This document shows positions 8,344 to 16,954 of a stretch of 64,000 nt of DNA, piece by piece. Source of the stretch: an uncultured Paludibacter sp. (lineage in GTDB: Bacteria; Bacteroidota; Bacteroidia; Bacteroidales; Paludibacteraceae). The stretch's first letter is position 1. Every line of letters starts with the position of its first letter. Where the stretch lies: positions 1-64,000 of the forward strand of contig CALFXE010000200.1 in the NCBI GenBank assembly GCA_937927845.1. The letters run 5' to 3'. The translations under genes and the position numbers were made by a program. The notes under the pieces were generated by a model. The model did no database searches and had not been told where the DNA came from. It worked only from the letters and a program-made list of their open reading frames with translations.

Positions 8344-9260
8344 TTTGTATCACTGTAAGTTTTAAAAAAATCGGACATATTCTGTATTAATACTTCTGTA
8401 TCATCAATATACCCGCCCATTTGGAAGAACCCGTGTGTAGTCCCTTTATACAAGTTTAGGGTTACATTTACTCCGTTGGTTTGCAGCTTTTTGGCATATT
8501 GAACAGCTTCATCCCGCAACGGATCGTACTCCGCAACGGCTATAAATGTGGGAGGTAATGCCTCAAAGTCATTTGCCAATAGGGGAATGGCATCGGGATT
8601 ATTTTGATCTTCTATGTTGGGTAAGTACCAATTCCAGGCCTGAATACCGCCTTTTAAATCTAATAGCGGACCATTTTGAAATTCAATCCAGGAAGCTGTT
8701 TTCAGCGAATTATCGGTAACCGGATAAATGAGGAGCAGTGCCATAATATGCTGACGGAATTTTCTTGTGACAGTTGCTGCTAAAGCGCCGCCCGCACTAT
8801 CACCGGCAATCGAAATCTTGTTGGCATTGATACGAAGTGATACTGCATTATCGATAATCCACTGCATCGCAAATTCGCAATCATTTAATCCGAATGGAAA
8901 CGGATATTCCGGAGCCAGCCGGTAATCAACTGCAATGATAATTGCCTGTAAACGATTGGTTAGCTGGCGTAGTGGCGTATCGTGCGTTTCCAAACTTCCG
9001 GCGTTAAACCAGCCTCCATGGAAATAAATGATAACGGGGAGTTTTTTAGTATCATTCGGGCGATAAATCCGTAACCGGATTGGATGGTTGTCTTTTAACA
9101 GGGTTTGTTCTTCAATTTGAAAAACAGTTTCCTTTTCTCCTGCCAGGGGAATAAAATTCTCATAAAAAGCTCTTCCTGTTTCCCAGGGAGTAAGATTTGC
9201 CGGCACTTCAATGTCCTGAATATAGGCCAATACTTTATTTACTTGTTCAGACAATGTCAT
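8340..9260 (-). CDS. Alpha/beta hydrolase (HSL-type esterase)
   Basis: 306 residues of the hormone-sensitive-lipase family. The HGGW oxyanion motif is near residue 80, the nucleophile motif GDSAGGA near 153, the acid in AEYDPLRD near 245 and the catalytic histidine in THGFF near 276. Predicted cytosolic carboxylesterase. It is the first gene of a two-gene operon with the MFS transporter, divergent from HxlR, so it probably modifies the transported or sensed compound. Confidence 0.9.
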   Translation of the reverse strand: MTLSEQVNKVLAYIQDIEVPANLTPWETGRAFYENFIPLAGEKETVFQIEEQTLLKDNHPIRLRIYRPNDTKKLPVIIYFHGGWFNAGSLETHDTPLRQLTNRLQAIIIAVDYRLAPEYPFPFGLNDCEFAMQWIIDNAVSLRINANKISIAGDSAGGALAATVTRKFRQHIMALLLIYPVTDNSLKTASWIEFQNGPLLDLKGGIQAWNWYLPNIEDQNNPDAIPLLANDFEALPPTFIAVAEYDPLRDEAVQYAKKLQTNGVNVTLNLYKGTTHGFFQMGGYIDDTEVLIQNMSDFFKTYSDTK

Positions 9261-9283
9261 ATTAATTTATGTTAAGATATACG

Positions 9284-9291
9284 GCAAATGT
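9284..9291 (-). promoter_or_regulatory. Putative -7 element for the esterase/MFS operon
   Basis: On the minus strand TACATTTG matches the Bacteroidota -7 consensus TAnnTTTG, 24 bp before the esterase ATG. No ideally spaced TTG -33 element is seen, so activation or an atypical -33 is possible. Confidence 0.5.
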
Positions 9292-9336
9292 ATCGGGTAA
9301 TTACTACTTTCGTATGCTACACATTCAATTGTATGG

Positions 9337-9356
9337 TACTAACAAATTTGTAAGTA
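9337..9356. promoter_or_regulatory. Putative HxlR operator palindrome
   Basis: TACTAACAAA and TTTGTAAGTA are inverted repeats with one mismatch pair, ending directly before the HxlR ATG at 9357 and lying upstream of the divergent esterase promoter. HxlR proteins are dimeric winged helices that bind such palindromes, so autoregulation and control of the divergent operon are likely. Confidence 0.6.
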
Positions 9357-9740
9357 ATGGGAAAAAGAAAAGAGAATTCAACTAATATGTTGAATGAGAC
9401 TTATATAGTAGAAAGTTGTAATCTGACTTATGCGGTATGCAAAATAGGCGGTAGGTGGAAACTACTGATCCTGTGTCAACTTGAAAAGGGGAAGTTACGA
9501 TTCAGTGAATTGCGGAATCAGATCAATGGTATTACGGAACGTATGCTTACGCTTCAACTACGGGAGTTGGAAAAGGAAGGGTTGGTAAAGCGAACCGTTT
9601 ACGCAGAAGTTCCTCCAAGAGTAGATTATGAGCTGACAGACATTGCCCAGGAATTGGTACCTATATGGAATCAATTGAGCGAATGGGGGGCAAAACATAA
9701 AAAAATAGTACTCGAAAAGGAGCCGGTTAATGGGATTTGA
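9357..9740 (+). CDS. HxlR family transcriptional regulator
   Basis: 127 residues. It has the HxlR winged-helix signature: CPxx-type N-terminal region replaced by SCNLTYAVCKIGGRWK, then LRFSELRNQINGITERMLT and the wing VPPRVDYELT. Cysteines at the N-terminus (ESCN and VCK) could sense redox or electrophiles. An alternative start is MLNETY at 9387; the palindrome touching the first ATG leaves the choice open. Divergent from the esterase/transporter operon it probably controls. Confidence 0.9.
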   Translation: MGKRKENSTNMLNETYIVESCNLTYAVCKIGGRWKLLILCQLEKGKLRFSELRNQINGITERMLTLQLRELEKEGLVKRTVYAEVPPRVDYELTDIAQELVPIWNQLSEWGAKHKKIVLEKEPVNGI

Positions 9741-9845
9741 TCTCCCTCTGAATAGGAAATAGTATGTATTCTTTAAATGTAAGTTTCGGTAAAGTGATTG
9801 CCATATTTTATCTCAAACAGATTGATTGGCAATCAGATCCTGTGT

Positions 9846-9968
9846 TTATCGCTCAATTATTCTGACCTTATAAAATACATATATATTTCCGTCTTCTTTC
9901 TCCTCTGTAACCAATCTGAAGTAGAGCATATTATCATCTGTCCAGAATTCCTTTTCCCATTCTCCGGT
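9846..9968 (-). pseudogene. Possible protein remnant
   Basis: On the minus strand an open stretch without its own start reads TGEWEKEFWTDDNMLYFRLV and continues with a charged, protein-like composition to a stop at 9846. In-frame stops lie just upstream and the same strand is open in another frame upstream, as expected for a frameshifted fragment. No family is assignable. Confidence 0.25.
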
Positions 9969-10101
9969 TCAGTCGATTTATTGACTAATATTGAAACAGG
10001 ATTTAGTGTATTTCGTCCGGACATTGCAGACTCTTTATTATATCTTCTGTGCGGTTAACAACGATTTAAAGTAAAACAAAAGACAATCAATGTACTTATA
10101 T

Positions 10102-10132
10102 TTGTATCATAGTAACGCAATGTATATATTTG
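10102..10132 (+). promoter_or_regulatory. Bacteroidota-type promoter for the S41 protease gene
   Basis: TTG at 10102-10104 and TATATTTG at 10125-10132 are separated by 20 bp, fitting the TTG/TAnnTTTG consensus. The ATG follows at 10181. A second TATATTTG lies at 10097-10104. Confidence 0.6.
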
Positions 10133-10180
10133 GTTTTAAGTGTCATTCAATAAATAATAAGCCTGAATAATAATTAGATA

Positions 10181-11614
10181 ATGAATTTTAAAATAATATT
10201 CCCGTTTTTATGCTTTGTGATGAATTTCAGTTATGGACAACATAAATCATTGTTAGATAAAACGTTAAAAAAAGATAGTATTTCTTCAGAATTTACGCAG
10301 CTATATAACTTGACAAATACGATTCATCCGGGACAGTTTATGTTTTGTTCGAAAAAAGAATTTGACAAAACCTATTTTGACTTGAAGAATTCGATCAAAG
10401 GAGATCTTTCCATTGTAGATTATTACAAACTCACAGCCACCCTAATGGCAAAAATCAAAGATGGGCATACAACCGTTGATAGAGGGCAAATTACGGCATT
10501 GTTAAAAGAAAAACCCGTTTTTCCATTCAGTATTTATCAGATTAAAAATAATTATTATTTTGATAATTCAATAAAGGAAAACAACACTTATTCAGGTTTA
10601 CAGATTCTTAAAATAAACGGAGAAAATATTGATGCGATTGTAAAAGATGTCAAAAAAATTATTCATCTTGAAGGTCGAAATGAAACAGGATTAAATACGA
10701 AATTTAAGAATTTTCCTTTTTATTATTTTATTTACAACCAAAGTGAAAAATTTGAAGTTGAATGCATAGACAAAAATAACCAAAAGCAGAAAGTAGTATT
10801 AAAAGGAATTACTTTTGACAACTTCACAAAAAGCACCACCGAAAACATTCAACCTTTAACAACTGAAATTAGAAAAGATAAAATTGCCGTTCTCAAGTTT
10901 CATTCCTTTGGAAATGGTTATAATGAGGCCGATAGAAAGATTGCGCAAAATCAATTAGATATTTTTTTCGCAAAACTTGACAGCCTGAAAACTAAAAATC
11001 TAATTATTGATTTACGCGATAACAGTGGTGGAGCTGCGGAAATTGCCAATTATTTGTTTTCTTATTTAATCGATAAACCCTATTACTATTTTGATTATGT
11101 TGGCGCAAAGTATAATAGTGTGAAAAGCTGGAAGCATTATGCGCAATATCCCGAAAGCATTGAAGAAATAAATTTAGCCGAAACTAAGAAAAGAAACGGA
11201 CTGAATTGCAACTCAACAACCAATAGTGCAGCTGATTACTGGTGGTTTAAAAAACAACAAAATAAACCAAATTTTTACAAAGGGCATATTAGTGTTTTGA
11301 TTAATGGAGGTTGCTTTTCAACCACCGGGCATTTATTAGCATTAATGCGGGAATATAAAATTGGAAAATTTTATGGAGAATATTCTCAGGGAAGTAATTA
11401 TAGTAATTCGGGTGGTCGGGCATTTGTTCTGCCTTATTCTAAAACATTGGTATGGATACCTGTATTTCAGTACAAAATGAAAACTCCGAATTTTAAAAAT
11501 GATCCAAAAGGAATAAAGCCAGACGTCGAAGTACAGCTTCTGGCTGATGATTTAAAAACGGGATTTGATAGACAAATGGATTTCATATTTAAAACACTTT
11601 CAAGAGTAGAATAG
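10181..11614 (+). CDS. S41 family (C-terminal processing/tricorn-like) peptidase
   Basis: 477 residues beginning with a Sec signal peptide (FKIIFPFLCFVMNFSYGQ), so it is exported. The S41 core is visible as KIAVLKFHSFGNGYNEADRK, then LIIDLRDNSGGAAEIANYL, and a nucleophile region INGGCFSTTGHLLAL near residue 375. The end carries the GIKPDVEV motif common in this family. The N-terminal 220 residues contain the family's helical and PDZ-like region. Probably a periplasmic serine protease; substrate unknown. Confidence 0.85.
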   Translation: MNFKIIFPFLCFVMNFSYGQHKSLLDKTLKKDSISSEFTQLYNLTNTIHPGQFMFCSKKEFDKTYFDLKNSIKGDLSIVDYYKLTATLMAKIKDGHTTVDRGQITALLKEKPVFPFSIYQIKNNYYFDNSIKENNTYSGLQILKINGENIDAIVKDVKKIIHLEGRNETGLNTKFKNFPFYYFIYNQSEKFEVECIDKNNQKQKVVLKGITFDNFTKSTTENIQPLTTEIRKDKIAVLKFHSFGNGYNEADRKIAQNQLDIFFAKLDSLKTKNLIIDLRDNSGGAAEIANYLFSYLIDKPYYYFDYVGAKYNSVKSWKHYAQYPESIEEINLAETKKRNGLNCNSTTNSAADYWWFKKQQNKPNFYKGHISVLINGGCFSTTGHLLALMREYKIGKFYGEYSQGSNYSNSGGRAFVLPYSKTLVWIPVFQYKMKTPNFKNDPKGIKPDVEVQLLADDLKTGFDRQMDFIFKTLSRVE

Positions 11615-11646
11615 AAGCGAGTAAAGCCCATGTGCTACGATGAACA

Positions 11647-12039
11647 TTATTTATCTTTCAAATAGTCATTATGTGAAAAGTGATCATAGTTTCCGGGTTC
11701 GAAATACCTTTCTGTTTCAATAAATTTACCAGGTTTTTTGATATCTGAATCGGATGGATTATAAACACTTTCTTTCCAACCGGTCACTTTCTTGTATAAT
11801 TCCTTTTTTAATGTATGTAAAGTGTCGTTTTCTTTTTGGCAGAGGACACCGTCTTTATATAGTATTAAATCATCAAAAGACCCCATTCCTCCATATATTG
11901 AGATTATTTTTCTATAGGCTGAATTATCTTTTGATAGTTCCAATTCTGATATGAAATTTTCAAAACATTTTGCCCAATTTAATTCCCCGGCTTCCGTTAA
12001 GAGTTTTTGTATTTCAATGCAATAATCTTTTGCTGTCAT
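11647..12039 (-). CDS. Small hypothetical protein, DUF6966-like
   Basis: 130 residues. The pattern LLTEAGELNWAKCFE followed by IYGGMGSFDDLILY matches what I recall of DUF6966-type proteins, a family of unknown function often found alone or near toxin-immunity loci. No membrane segment or metal motif. Converges with the S41 gene. Confidence 0.65.
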   Translation of the reverse strand: MTAKDYCIEIQKLLTEAGELNWAKCFENFISELELSKDNSAYRKIISIYGGMGSFDDLILYKDGVLCQKENDTLHTLKKELYKKVTGWKESVYNPSDSDIKKPGKFIETERYFEPGNYDHFSHNDYLKDK

Positions 12040-12202
12040 ATTATTAAGTTTCGATGTGACTATGATTTGTTAAACGTACTTGTAACGAATTTATAGTAGC
12101 ATACATCCGATGTCATATATTTCAATTCGTTTCAATAATCACATAAATTTTTTGAAATTCACTTTGACTATACCTTGCTAAAATATTAATATAATCATTT
12201 TT

Positions 12203-12739
12203 TTATTTTAAATATTTCCGAATTTCTTCTATCTTTTCAATTTCCAATTTATAAGAATTTCCATTTATTCTTTCATAAAGATTTTTACAGGCATTTAAAA
12301 ACTCTTTAATAAATATATCCTTGTATAGGAAAACGGGATTTTCATTACCTATTTTGATACTTATAAATTCTTTTTCTTTTGTTAAAGTAACTTCAACAGG
12401 CTGGTCTGGGAAACAAAATTTCTCAAATTCTTTATTCTTTATTGTTATCTCATAAATAGAATTAATAAAATAGGAACATAATTGATCTATTAAATCCCAA
12501 TGTTTAAATCCGATGAGTTCTTTTCCATAATATGCTATATACATAGCACCTTCTATATAAAAACTGTCCTTAGCCAAATATTTGTCTAATTCGCTTTCGT
12601 TTAATTCATTAAACCGAAAAAAATAAAGTTCCCAATTATTCGAAATGGTTTTTAAATCATTAACAATAATATCTCTCTTTTTTAGGAAAAACGCTATATG
12701 AATTTCTGTATTTTGTATAAAACGGACTGATTCTTCCAC
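12203..12739 (-). CDS. Hypothetical protein
   Basis: 178 residues, strongly AT-rich coding sequence, no recognised domain. The start at 12739 is GTG, and no ATG lies in frame near the 5' end. The C-terminus is a charged helix (KLEIEKIEEIRKYLK). It stands alone on the minus strand. The region from 12740 to 13168 contains only a terminator-like hairpin and a short direct repeat. Confidence 0.5.
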   Translation of the reverse strand: MEESVRFIQNTEIHIAFFLKKRDIIVNDLKTISNNWELYFFRFNELNESELDKYLAKDSFYIEGAMYIAYYGKELIGFKHWDLIDQLCSYFINSIYEITIKNKEFEKFCFPDQPVEVTLTKEKEFISIKIGNENPVFLYKDIFIKEFLNACKNLYERINGNSYKLEIEKIEEIRKYLK

Positions 12740-13002
12740 CTTTATGTTCTGTTTTTATGCTCAGATCTTCTATAATTCCTCCCTGCCGCACGAAGTATTA
12801 TAAATCAAACATTTTAAGAGCAACAATATTATATAATTTTTTCATTATAATAGTCTAAAGATAATTTTTTGAGAAAGTGATAAAAATGCCACACGATACA
12901 ATCGTACGGCAGCGAAGGGGAGTTTTATTGAATGTAACAAAGCAAAATTCAAATGAAGTTCCAGAAGTGCGATTTATAATCCTGTCTATCATGAACGACA
13001 AA

Positions 13003-13032
13003 AAAAGCCCTGATAAGGTTATCAAGGCTTTT
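13003..13032. terminator. Terminator-like hairpin
   Basis: AAAAGCC-TGATAA pairs with TTATCA-GGCTTTT and has A/T tracts on both sides, so it may be bidirectional. It lies 280 bp downstream of the GmrSD-like gene on the minus strand. Confidence 0.6.
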
Positions 13033-13047
13033 ATAAAGCTGTAGGCT

Positions 13048-13070
13048 GTGAGGTATCAGTGAGGTATCAC
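13048..13070. repeat. Short direct repeat GTGAGGTATCA
   Basis: Two copies of GTGAGGTATCA follow each other with an 11-bp period. A similar pair (CGAGGTATT, then GTGAGGTATCAT) is at 40610-40630, also directly after a hairpin. Function unknown; protein-binding sites are possible. Confidence 0.5.
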
Positions 13071-13168
13071 AGTCGAACACCTAATGCCGCTTTTGCTGTA
13101 TTTTGATAGGGGTTGGGTGATGGATATATATAACCGTATTGTTTAGTATTATTATGGCTTACTTATTT

Positions 13169-13297
13169 ATAACGTTCCGCGACTTGGTGATGTGACTGAT
13201 TTTCAGTACTAAAGTTCAATCGAAAAACAAAATTTGAACTTTGTACAAATTGTTCCATAGAAACATTTCAGCTGCCATATTGCCAAACCGATGTTAC
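13169..13297. repeat. attC-like imperfect inverted repeat 3
   Basis: Begins ATAACGTTCCGCGACTTGG and ends TTGCCAAACCGATGTTACC. The arms CGACTTGGTGATGTG and the complement of CCATATTGCCAAACCG pair over most of their length. It lies at the stop-codon side of the GmrSD-like gene, and a second such site (15405) closes the 5' side, so the two-gene unit looks like a cassette. Confidence 0.55.
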
Positions 13298-13315
13298 CTG
13301 CTGTGTTGTTTTGGG

Positions 13316-15004
13316 TTACACATTTTCTATTATAAATCTAACGATTTTGTCTTTACGTTGCTGTATAAGTTCTTTTGTCCAAGTTGCACTTTCAACCGTC
13401 GTCATTTTCTGTATTTCACGTTGTTGTTCCAAATGATTGTAACTATTGCGTTTTTCAGCAAATGGTTTGTTACCAACGGAACAATTATGTGATTTAGAAA
13501 GCAACAAATAATTTCCTAAACAATTGATGTATTCATTTATAAATTCCTCGTCATAGCTATCATAACCTGTTTCAGGATTTTCAGTTTTCGGTGCAATGTG
13601 TTCCAATTCTGGTTTTTCAATTTTGTCAAAGCGAGTAGGTGAGTAACCGCTTTTCCCTTGTCCTTCCAAATGGTTTTCGTATTTCCAAAGTAAATATTTT
13701 GCAGTTGTATGATTTATTCCGCCTTGAATGGAACGCTCCAATTCTTTGTTTCCCCAATATGACCACCACCAATCTTGCGTAGTTTTCATCCAATCAATTC
13801 TAACATTTATTGATGTGATGTCTGGATTTTCAGAAGTAAATTTTAGATAAACGTCATTTAGTCGTGATGTGATTTCGGCTCTTGTCCCGATTAGTCTGTG
13901 TCGCAAAACCATTGTCTCCAGCTTGTTACAAAGCAAATTAATTTGATTTATTGGTAAACCAAATTTGTAAGCTTTGATTATAAACGGCATTGCGATACCA
14001 ATTCCACCAAGTGTTACAAGCGAATGAATTTCTAAATTTTCTCTTTCGTCTTTGCTGAAAAAAGTTGTTAAATGCTCAAAACTTATTGCAAGCGATTGAG
14101 TAAACGATTTGATAAATGGAATTGGATTTGCTTCCGATAATAACTTATTTATTTTGTCGATTGCATTTGTTTCCCAAAGAGAATTGAAATGAACACGAAG
14201 TGTGTAAACCAAAACATCGTCTTCGTTAATTATGTATTCAATTGAAGAAATAGATTTATAAATTTCTTCAAATCGGTCTTTGATTTCTTTTATTAGACTT
14301 TCTTTTTCTTCGCCACCATAAAGATGAACGTTGAACATAAATTGAGCTTTGATAATTTCCAAATTTGAAGGTTTCTTACCTCTGTTGTTTTGGAAAATAA
14401 ACATTTGAATTGCTTCCGATGCGTCTTTTACTGGATGTGTTGTGCAAGATGCGTTCTGAACCGTGTCCAACATTTTCAATAAATAAATTTCGTCTTTATC
14501 AGAAAGTTGTGAAGTAAAAAAATCAAACACAATTGCAATACGTTTTGCAGAAACGGTTTTTATACCATTTCTGTCTTTTTTACTTTGGTCGATTACACAA
14601 TCTTTAAAAAATCTGTCGTCATAATCAACTGTTTCAAAACGATAAGTTGAGTTTCGTTTGATGATGTCTTCAAATGTTTCTTGTTCGGTTTCACTTAAAG
14701 TTCGGATTTGTTTTAATCTACTAAATAATGCTGACAAAAAAATAACGATTGTTGTCATTCGTTGTTGTCCGTCAATTATTCCAAATTTTTTGTCGTCTTT
14801 TTCTTCAAATAGAAAATGTCCGAAATAATATTTTGATTTGGTTGAACTTTTATTGTAGTTTTCCAAGTCAGATAAAAACATGTTAGTCTGTTTTGGTAAA
14901 TTTGTTTTTTCAAGTTCAGTATCCCAAGAATATGCTCTTTGGTATGTCGGCACAAAAATTTTGTTGCCTGCCAACATTTGTTTTATAGTTGTAGATGCTT
15001 CCAT
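13316..15004 (-). CDS. GmrSD-like type IV restriction protein (DUF262 + DUF1524)
   Basis: 562 residues. The N-terminal DUF262 (ParB/sulfiredoxin-like NTPase, GmrS) shows FVPTYQRAYSW and the DGQQR motif near residue 77. The C-terminal DUF1524 (His-Me finger nuclease, GmrD) shows LEHIAPKTENP near 469, then LGNYLLLSKSHN and PFAEKR. Known GmrSD enzymes cut glucosylated hydroxymethyl-cytosine phage DNA; this relative is probably a modification-dependent restriction enzyme. Its ATG overlaps the stop of the upstream zinc-ribbon gene (TAATG), which suggests coupled translation. Confidence 0.88.
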   Translation of the reverse strand: MEASTTIKQMLAGNKIFVPTYQRAYSWDTELEKTNLPKQTNMFLSDLENYNKSSTKSKYYFGHFLFEEKDDKKFGIIDGQQRMTTIVIFLSALFSRLKQIRTLSETEQETFEDIIKRNSTYRFETVDYDDRFFKDCVIDQSKKDRNGIKTVSAKRIAIVFDFFTSQLSDKDEIYLLKMLDTVQNASCTTHPVKDASEAIQMFIFQNNRGKKPSNLEIIKAQFMFNVHLYGGEEKESLIKEIKDRFEEIYKSISSIEYIINEDDVLVYTLRVHFNSLWETNAIDKINKLLSEANPIPFIKSFTQSLAISFEHLTTFFSKDERENLEIHSLVTLGGIGIAMPFIIKAYKFGLPINQINLLCNKLETMVLRHRLIGTRAEITSRLNDVYLKFTSENPDITSINVRIDWMKTTQDWWWSYWGNKELERSIQGGINHTTAKYLLWKYENHLEGQGKSGYSPTRFDKIEKPELEHIAPKTENPETGYDSYDEEFINEYINCLGNYLLLSKSHNCSVGNKPFAEKRNSYNHLEQQREIQKMTTVESATWTKELIQQRKDKIVRFIIENV

Positions 15005-15293
15005 TAAATAAATTTCGGATTAAAAATATCAAAGGTAGTTTCGCCACCTTTGATAAAAGATTTTACATTGCTGGTTGATGCTTTTTTTTTCAGACTTTTT
15101 GAGCAAGAAAAGGACGTTAAACTTGATAAAATTGAAGATTTATAACCACAATATTTACAAGTGTATTGAGATTTTTCACTTCCGTCATACAAAGCGTGTT
15201 TTTTTCCTTCTGGATTTTTGAGCAAGAAAGAGAAGTTAAAGATAATATTCTTGAAGATTTGTAACCACACCATTTACAGTAATAATTTGCCAT
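15004..15293 (-). pseudogene. Double CxxC zinc-ribbon protein interrupted by a one-base frameshift
   Basis: Reading from ATG at 15293 gives MANYYCKWCGYKSSRILSL and then LTSLSCSK. After a run of five A's (minus strand, 15215-15219) the other frame continues NPEGKKHALYDGSEKSQ and a second unit, YTCKYCGYKSSILSS. The two units are clearly homologous, so the intact protein (about 96 aa, two CxxC ribbons) needs one extra A or a -1 slip at this run. The 3' part ends in TAATG overlapping the GmrSD-like start. It is either a recent loss, programmed slippage or a sequence error. Confidence 0.75.
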
Positions 15294-15404
15294 TTAATTT
15301 TGGTTTTTCATTTGTGCTTACTCTATTCGGTTTTCAACTTTCCCTATTAGTTTTGCTCAGTCGGTCAAACTGTGTCGTTGTGGACAGTCGCTCTTAACAT
15401 AGCA

Positions 15405-15534
15405 GGTAACGTCTTGTGGCTTTGCGACTGTTGTGGAAATTGAAGCTGAGTTCTCTCGGCTGGATAAAACGAAATTATGGAAAACCAAACGAACTTTTAC
15501 AACAAAAACACCAGTTGCGCAAAACCGCTGTTAG
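15405..15534. repeat. attC-like imperfect inverted repeat 4
   Basis: Begins GGTAACGTCTTGTGGCTTTG and ends GCGCAAAACCGCTGTTAGC. The arms GTGGCTTTGCGACTG and the complement of CAGTTGCGCAAAACCGC pair with few mismatches. The interior carries the repeat shared with 5349-5405, which has its own hairpin. Length about 130 bp. Confidence 0.65.
15426..15482. repeat. Diverged intergenic repeat, copy 2 (hairpin)
   Basis: About 57 bp matching 5349-5405, with the hairpin AGCTGAG-TTCT-CTCGGCT. It forms the centre of inverted repeat 4. Confidence 0.6.
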
Positions 15535-15543
15535 CAGCAGGAC

Positions 15544-16056
15544 TTATTTTTTTTCACGCTGTAAAGAAACTATATTATCTTTATCTAATGAATACACAAC
15601 TCTTCTATGAAGTGAATCTTGGGAATAAAAAATAATATAATTATCATCTATTAGTTCGAAACTTTTACAGTTTTTTTGAGTTAGACTTGGTTCAACTCTT
15701 TTTATAGAGGTTTCAATTTTTAAAAGTACTTTATCAATGCTTAATTTTTCTTTTGGCTGAATAAATCCAATACAAAAAATTCCAATAAGCATAATACTTG
15801 CGCCTATATTTGAGTGACGAACTGCCCATATTCTTGACGTATCAGTATTTATAGCAGGAATTGCTAACCCAATTCCAAAAAAAGAAAAAATCAATGATAT
15901 TAAAAGAACTAAAGGACTTATTAAATTTTGGAATGATAAATTATAGTCTTGGAATACCAGATACGATATCAATGCTGCTAATACAGTTGAAGTAATTGTA
16001 ATAATTGTTTTGTTGAAATCAATAACGGCCGTGTAGGCTTCTTTAATGTTTGCCAT
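15544..16056 (-). CDS. Small membrane protein (3 transmembrane helices)
   Basis: 170 residues with hydrophobic segments at about 18-36, 45-68 and 84-102, and a soluble C-terminal domain of about 70 residues. Not recognised. It starts one base after the stop of the upstream 119-aa gene, so the pair is an operon. A membrane effector plus cytosolic partner is a common layout for small abortive or toxin-antitoxin modules, but nothing here proves that. Confidence 0.65.
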   Translation of the reverse strand: MANIKEAYTAVIDFNKTIITITSTVLAALISYLVFQDYNLSFQNLISPLVLLISLIFSFFGIGLAIPAINTDTSRIWAVRHSNIGASIMLIGIFCIGFIQPKEKLSIDKVLLKIETSIKRVEPSLTQKNCKSFELIDDNYIIFYSQDSLHRRVVYSLDKDNIVSLQREKK

Positions 16057-16057
16057 A

Positions 16058-16417
16058 TTACATGTCTTTTTCGGGAATGAAACAAAATCTTATTAAAATT
16101 CGAGATAATACATTCCAGATTTCCCACGAACTGATGTAAGCTTCTTGTTGGAAAATCAGTCGTTTCTGACGTATTACAATATCTAAAGCTTCAGGAATTC
16201 GTGCCATTGCTAAATTTTGCATTGATTCAGAAGCTGTCTTTAATCTCCAGTATTCTGATTGGTCCTCCTGAATATTTTCTATCAATTCGATGATAAATTT
16301 TTTTGCTTTTGGACTTAATTGAACATAAATATTACGTTCGACCATTTTAGACTGCCAATTATCGATTTCGTAATTAATCTGTTTAATTATCTGATTCTCA
16401 TCCATGGTTTTTATCAA
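16058..16417 (-). CDS. Hypothetical helical protein, partner of the 3-TM protein
   Basis: 119 residues, mostly alpha-helical, soluble (INYEIDNWQSKMVERNIYVQ, then ELIENIQEDQSEYW). No recognised family. It lies 1 bp upstream of the membrane-protein gene on the same strand. The 5' side faces a GCTAAC core and the dispersed repeat copy B. Confidence 0.6.
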   Translation of the reverse strand: MIKTMDENQIIKQINYEIDNWQSKMVERNIYVQLSPKAKKFIIELIENIQEDQSEYWRLKTASESMQNLAMARIPEALDIVIRQKRLIFQQEAYISSWEIWNVLSRILIRFCFIPEKDM

Positions 16418-16434
16418 GTTATGGGTTTAGTATT

Positions 16435-16655
16435 GCCGCTAACATTGTTTTATACGAAACTTTCTCCTTATTTATTTCGTAAAAAGCTATATAGCTGTAT
16501 TTCGTAAACCCGAAAGAAAATAATTTATATGCAATAAAGCAATACGTGTTTTTACCTAATTTATAGCCAAAGGAATTTTAAAGTATTGAAATAGTAATTT
16601 CTAATTGATAAATAAAAACATAGCTTTATTTATATGAGGAAGAATAAAGCTAATT
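16435..16655. repeat. Long dispersed repeat, copy B
   Basis: Noncoding. Starts CGCTAACATTG and contains CCCGAAAGAAAATAATTT, then GCAATACGTGTTTTTACC, CTAATTTATAG, and AGGAAGAATAAAG near its end, in the same order as copy A at 6945-7115. It stops just before the palindrome at 16687 and the att site at 16719. Confidence 0.7.
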
Positions 16656-16686
16656 GAATGAGGTGATATAGTTTTTATATACAAAA

Positions 16687-16717
16687 AAATCCGGTAAATT
16701 TTAAATTTACCGGATTT
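16687..16717. terminator. Perfect 15-bp palindrome, terminator-like
   Basis: AAATCCGGTAAATTT and AAATTTACCGGATTT are exact inverted repeats around one T. It lies directly before the left att repeat and follows repeat copy B, just as the hairpin at 7132 follows copy A. Confidence 0.7.
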
Positions 16718-16718
16718 C

Positions 16719-16735
16719 GCGGAGAAAGAGGGAAT
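16719..16735. other. Left attachment site of the island (attL-like, tRNA 3'-end remnant)
   Basis: GCGGAGAAAGAGGGAAT is repeated exactly and in the same orientation at 52701-52717. Read on the minus strand it resembles the 3' acceptor/T-stem part of a tRNA such as tRNA-Ser (compare GGTTCGAATCCCT...CTCCGCC at 52866-52890). It marks the probable left boundary of a 36-kb element. From 16736 to 16954 no gene is seen; a GGGTCTCG motif there also occurs twice near the right end. Confidence 0.65.
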
Positions 16736-16954
16736 TGTACTCCTTCTCTAATACGTTTATATATAAGGATTATATATTTTTTTCCTAATTTAGGGTCTCG
16801 CTTTTGCCCCTCATTTTTGAGTCGCAAATTTTGAAATCTTACAGAACAAATATAATGAAATAAAATTACAATCAAAAAAGGTTGAAAATTAGATGTTCAA
16901 TTATTGGAATGGGTATTAAGTTTTATTTTATTTTGAAAATAATGCAAATTTGAA

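Noticed and set aside
9798..10058. 86-codon + strand open frame
   Set aside because: No protein-like pattern; the opposite strand reads more like a decayed gene fragment.
15416..15610. 64-codon + strand open frame
   Set aside because: Falls in the inverted-repeat region 15405-15534 and runs into the 3' end of an opposite gene.
16675..16875. 66-codon minus-strand open frame across the left att site
   Set aside because: It covers the palindrome and the tRNA-like att repeat; coding would conflict with these elements.
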